Shown: positions 62,514 to 64,000 of the stretch, piece after piece
How positions within the stretch are numbered: the stretch's first letter is position 1
Layout: each line of letters begins with the position of its first letter
Source of the DNA: Leptospira ognonensis
Lineage (GTDB): Bacteria; Spirochaetota; Leptospiria; Leptospirales; Leptospiraceae
Reading direction: 5' to 3'
DNA: 64,000 nucleotides
Assembly (NCBI RefSeq): GCF_004770745.1
Contig: NZ_RQGD01000035.1
Span: 62,001 to 126,000 of the forward strand
Notes under the pieces: generated by a model
What the model was told of the DNA's origin: nothing
The model's input: the letters and a program-made list of their open reading frames with translations, nothing else
Databases searched by the model: none
Program-made: the position numbers and the translations under genes

Positions 62514-64000
62514 GCCGCCTGTTTCTTTCGATTGATGTATTTCTTCCACTTTGCTTCTAAAAAATGCAGAAAATCATAAGTGGTTAAGTAAAAAACTGGA
62601 ACCATGATTAAGGTGATAAACGTTGCGAAGGCAAGCCCCCATCCAAAGGCAAGTGCCATAGGTACGAGAAATGGGTCACGACCGCCAATCCCATAAGCCG
62701 TTGGCAAAAGACCAAGAACTGTTGTCACAGTCGTCAAGATAACCGCTCTTAAACGAATCGATCCTGTTTCCATAAGCAAATCATAAGTCTTTATATTTGG
62801 GTTTTCCATTTTAAGTTGGTTGGCACAATCAACAAGTACAATCGAGTCATTGACGACAACGCCCGCAAGCCCGATGATTCCAAGAAAGGAAAGAAATGAT
62901 AAGGGTTGCCCATGTAAAAGGAAGGCAAAAATGACTCCAATGACAGCGAAAGGGATGGCACTCATCACGATGAAAGGCTGAGTCAGGGATTTAAAAAGCG
63001 AGGCTAGTATCATATAAATGATGATCAGTCCAACTCCAAATGCCCTTCCCAGCGAGGCCATTGATTCTTCTGTATCTTTGTTTTCTCCTGAAAATCGAAC
63101 CGTATAGCCAGGGTAGTTTTTGATGATCTTTTCTCCGAGCACCTTAGCATCCGAGTTCACTTTCCTTGATGTAGTCACGGTCTCATCTATATTTGCAGTC
63201 ACGGTAAGGAGTCTTTTTCCGTCCAAGTGATTGATGGAAGCTCGCCCAGGCGATCTATCAAAATTGGTAAGTCTGGAAACTGGGATCATATTTCCTGCGA
63301 GATTGTTCACATAAACTTTATTCAAATGAGTAAGTGAGGTTCTGTATTCCTCAGGAAATCTGACACGCACATCTACTTCTTCATCTGCACGTTTGATTTT
63401 TGTAGACACGGCACCCTGCAAGGCAGTATTGATCGCAAGCGATACTGACTGAACGCTGACACCCGCAAAGGAAGCAAGGGTTTCGTTCACACTGACTCGG
63501 ATTTCATCCTTTCCTTCATTAAAATCATCACCTATATCAACGACACCTGGTATTTGATTTAAGACATTACGGTAATCGGCGCCTATTTTTTGTAATGTGT
63601 TAAAGTCATCTCCTTTGATTTCTATAGCAACAGGCTTTCCGACAGGCGGACCACCAGCTAATTTCTCAAATTCGAGATTCACTAATTTCCCGGTGAGATA
63701 CTGGAACTGATTAGGAATCGGTACGGTTTCAAAGATATCAACCTTTTTACCCAAATTCTCTTTTGAAATTTTTTCCTCGAGTAATAGAAGTGATTTATCG
63801 TTTAACATAAACTTCGTGTTATGTCTAACGTATTCTATGATTTTTTCTGTGGACCTATCTCTGGTCTCTTCCGGGGTTAAATAAACCATGATTTGCGCAT
63901 AGTTTTTACCCCTTTTTGTAAATGGATCGTTTGGATCTTTCTGAATGATACCGACTCGAGAAATGTAATTTTCCAATTCTTCTTTAGGTAAAGTTTTCAA
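62510..64000 (-). CDS. RND efflux transporter inner-membrane pump, C-terminal part
   Basis: 496 residues are visible; the frame runs on beyond the window, so the N-terminal half is missing. The periplasmic porter part has [32 protein letters not shown] and RPGRAS; membrane helices follow with [44 protein letters not shown] (two blocks; the AcrB-like V-N-N/D region) and [28 protein letters not shown]. It pumps substrates out with proton flow. The stop overlaps the convergent deacetylase stop by 4 bases. Confidence 0.88.
   Translation of the reverse strand: MKTLPKEELENYISRVGIIQKDPNDPFTKRGKNYAQIMVYLTPEETRDRSTEKIIEYVRHNTKFMLNDKSLLLLEEKISKENLGKKVDIFETVPIPNQFQYLTGKLVNLEFEKLAGGPPVGKPVAIEIKGDDFNTLQKIGADYRNVLNQIPGVVDIGDDFNEGKDEIRVSVNETLASFAGVSVQSVSLAINTALQGAVSTKIKRADEEVDVRVRFPEEYRTSLTHLNKVYVNNLAGNMIPVSRLTNFDRSPGRASINHLDGKRLLTVTANIDETVTTSRKVNSDAKVLGEKIIKNYPGYTVRFSGENKDTEESMASLGRAFGVGLIIIYMILASLFKSLTQPFIVMSAIPFAVIGVIFAFLLHGQPLSFLSFLGIIGLAGVVVNDSIVLVDCANQLKMENPNIKTYDLLMETGSIRLRAVILTTVTTVLGLLPTAYGIGGRDPFLVPMALAFGWGLAFATFITLIMVPVFYLTTYDFLHFLEAKWKKYINRKKQAA

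Overview
The window looks like chromosome of a Leptospira-type spirochete. This rests on the gene content: an spc/alpha ribosomal operon with a cysteine-free S4, a flagellar FliG, many lipoproteins with loose spirochetal lipoboxes, a class II LysRS, an AT-rich base composition and frequent TTG/GTG starts. A saprophytic species is possible, but the sequence alone does not settle the species. No phage, insertion sequence, CRISPR array or foreign island was seen. Apart from four single tRNA genes and short intergenic gaps, the window is densely coding and no gene-free stretch exceeds 300 bases.

Layout. (1) 1-6861: the distal spc operon and alpha operon (rplR-rpsE-rpmD-rplO-secY-adk-infA-rpmJ-rpsM-rpsK-rpsD-rpoA-rplQ) ending in a hairpin terminator; infA appears to start with CTG. 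(2) 6889-8928: a fusion of a plastid-like glycerol-3-phosphate acyltransferase and a GpsA-type dehydrogenase. (3) 9030-14202: hisZ-purA, tRNA-Lys and tRNA-Glu, a TIGR02757/DUF2400 protein whose 3' end runs antisense into tRNA-Glu, HMG-CoA lyase and an orphan ABC ATPase. (4) 14204-22767: a TPR protein divergent from ccmABC, then a response-regulator phosphatase, purC-purS-purQ, glgC and an EAL phosphodiesterase.

(5) 22864-40171 is the most striking part. A plus-strand run (sufC-sufD-Rieske-sufS-sufU-sufT-ggt-gshA-gshF-like ligase) meets a minus-strand run head-on with a 2-nt gap. The minus run, in transcription order, is serA-gloB-endA-disulfide reductase-trhO-ABC ATPase-ABC permease-bolA-GST-bolA-grxD-grx. 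Together they hold Fe-S assembly, glutathione synthesis and turnover, the CGFS glutaredoxin/BolA pair, a GST, glyoxalase II and a flavin disulfide reductase, a physical link between Fe-S and low-molecular-weight thiol metabolism. No sufB is present.

(6) 40230-50640: a lipoprotein, lysS with a DUF218 protein, tRNA-Leu, an SRPBCC protein, a serine hydrolase lipoprotein, pgsA, tRNA-Asp, fliG, a 69-residue orphan and the pyruvate dehydrogenase genes pdhA-pdhB-pdhC. (7) 50747-54375: a degenerate HD-GYP-like protein, a small lipoprotein, fbp and a degenerate GGDEF-like protein. (8) 54393-58777: the macromolecular synthesis operon rpsU-yqeY-dnaG-rpoD. (9) 58803-64000: a lipoprotein behind a hairpin that covers its ribosome binding site, tyrS, a NodB-type deacetylase-like membrane protein and the C-terminal part of an RND efflux pump.

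Three tRNA transcription units share one promoter layout (TTGAC[C/G], 16-nt spacer, TAnnnT), which gives an internal reference for the main sigma factor. Function calls come from recognising motifs by eye; no database search was run.
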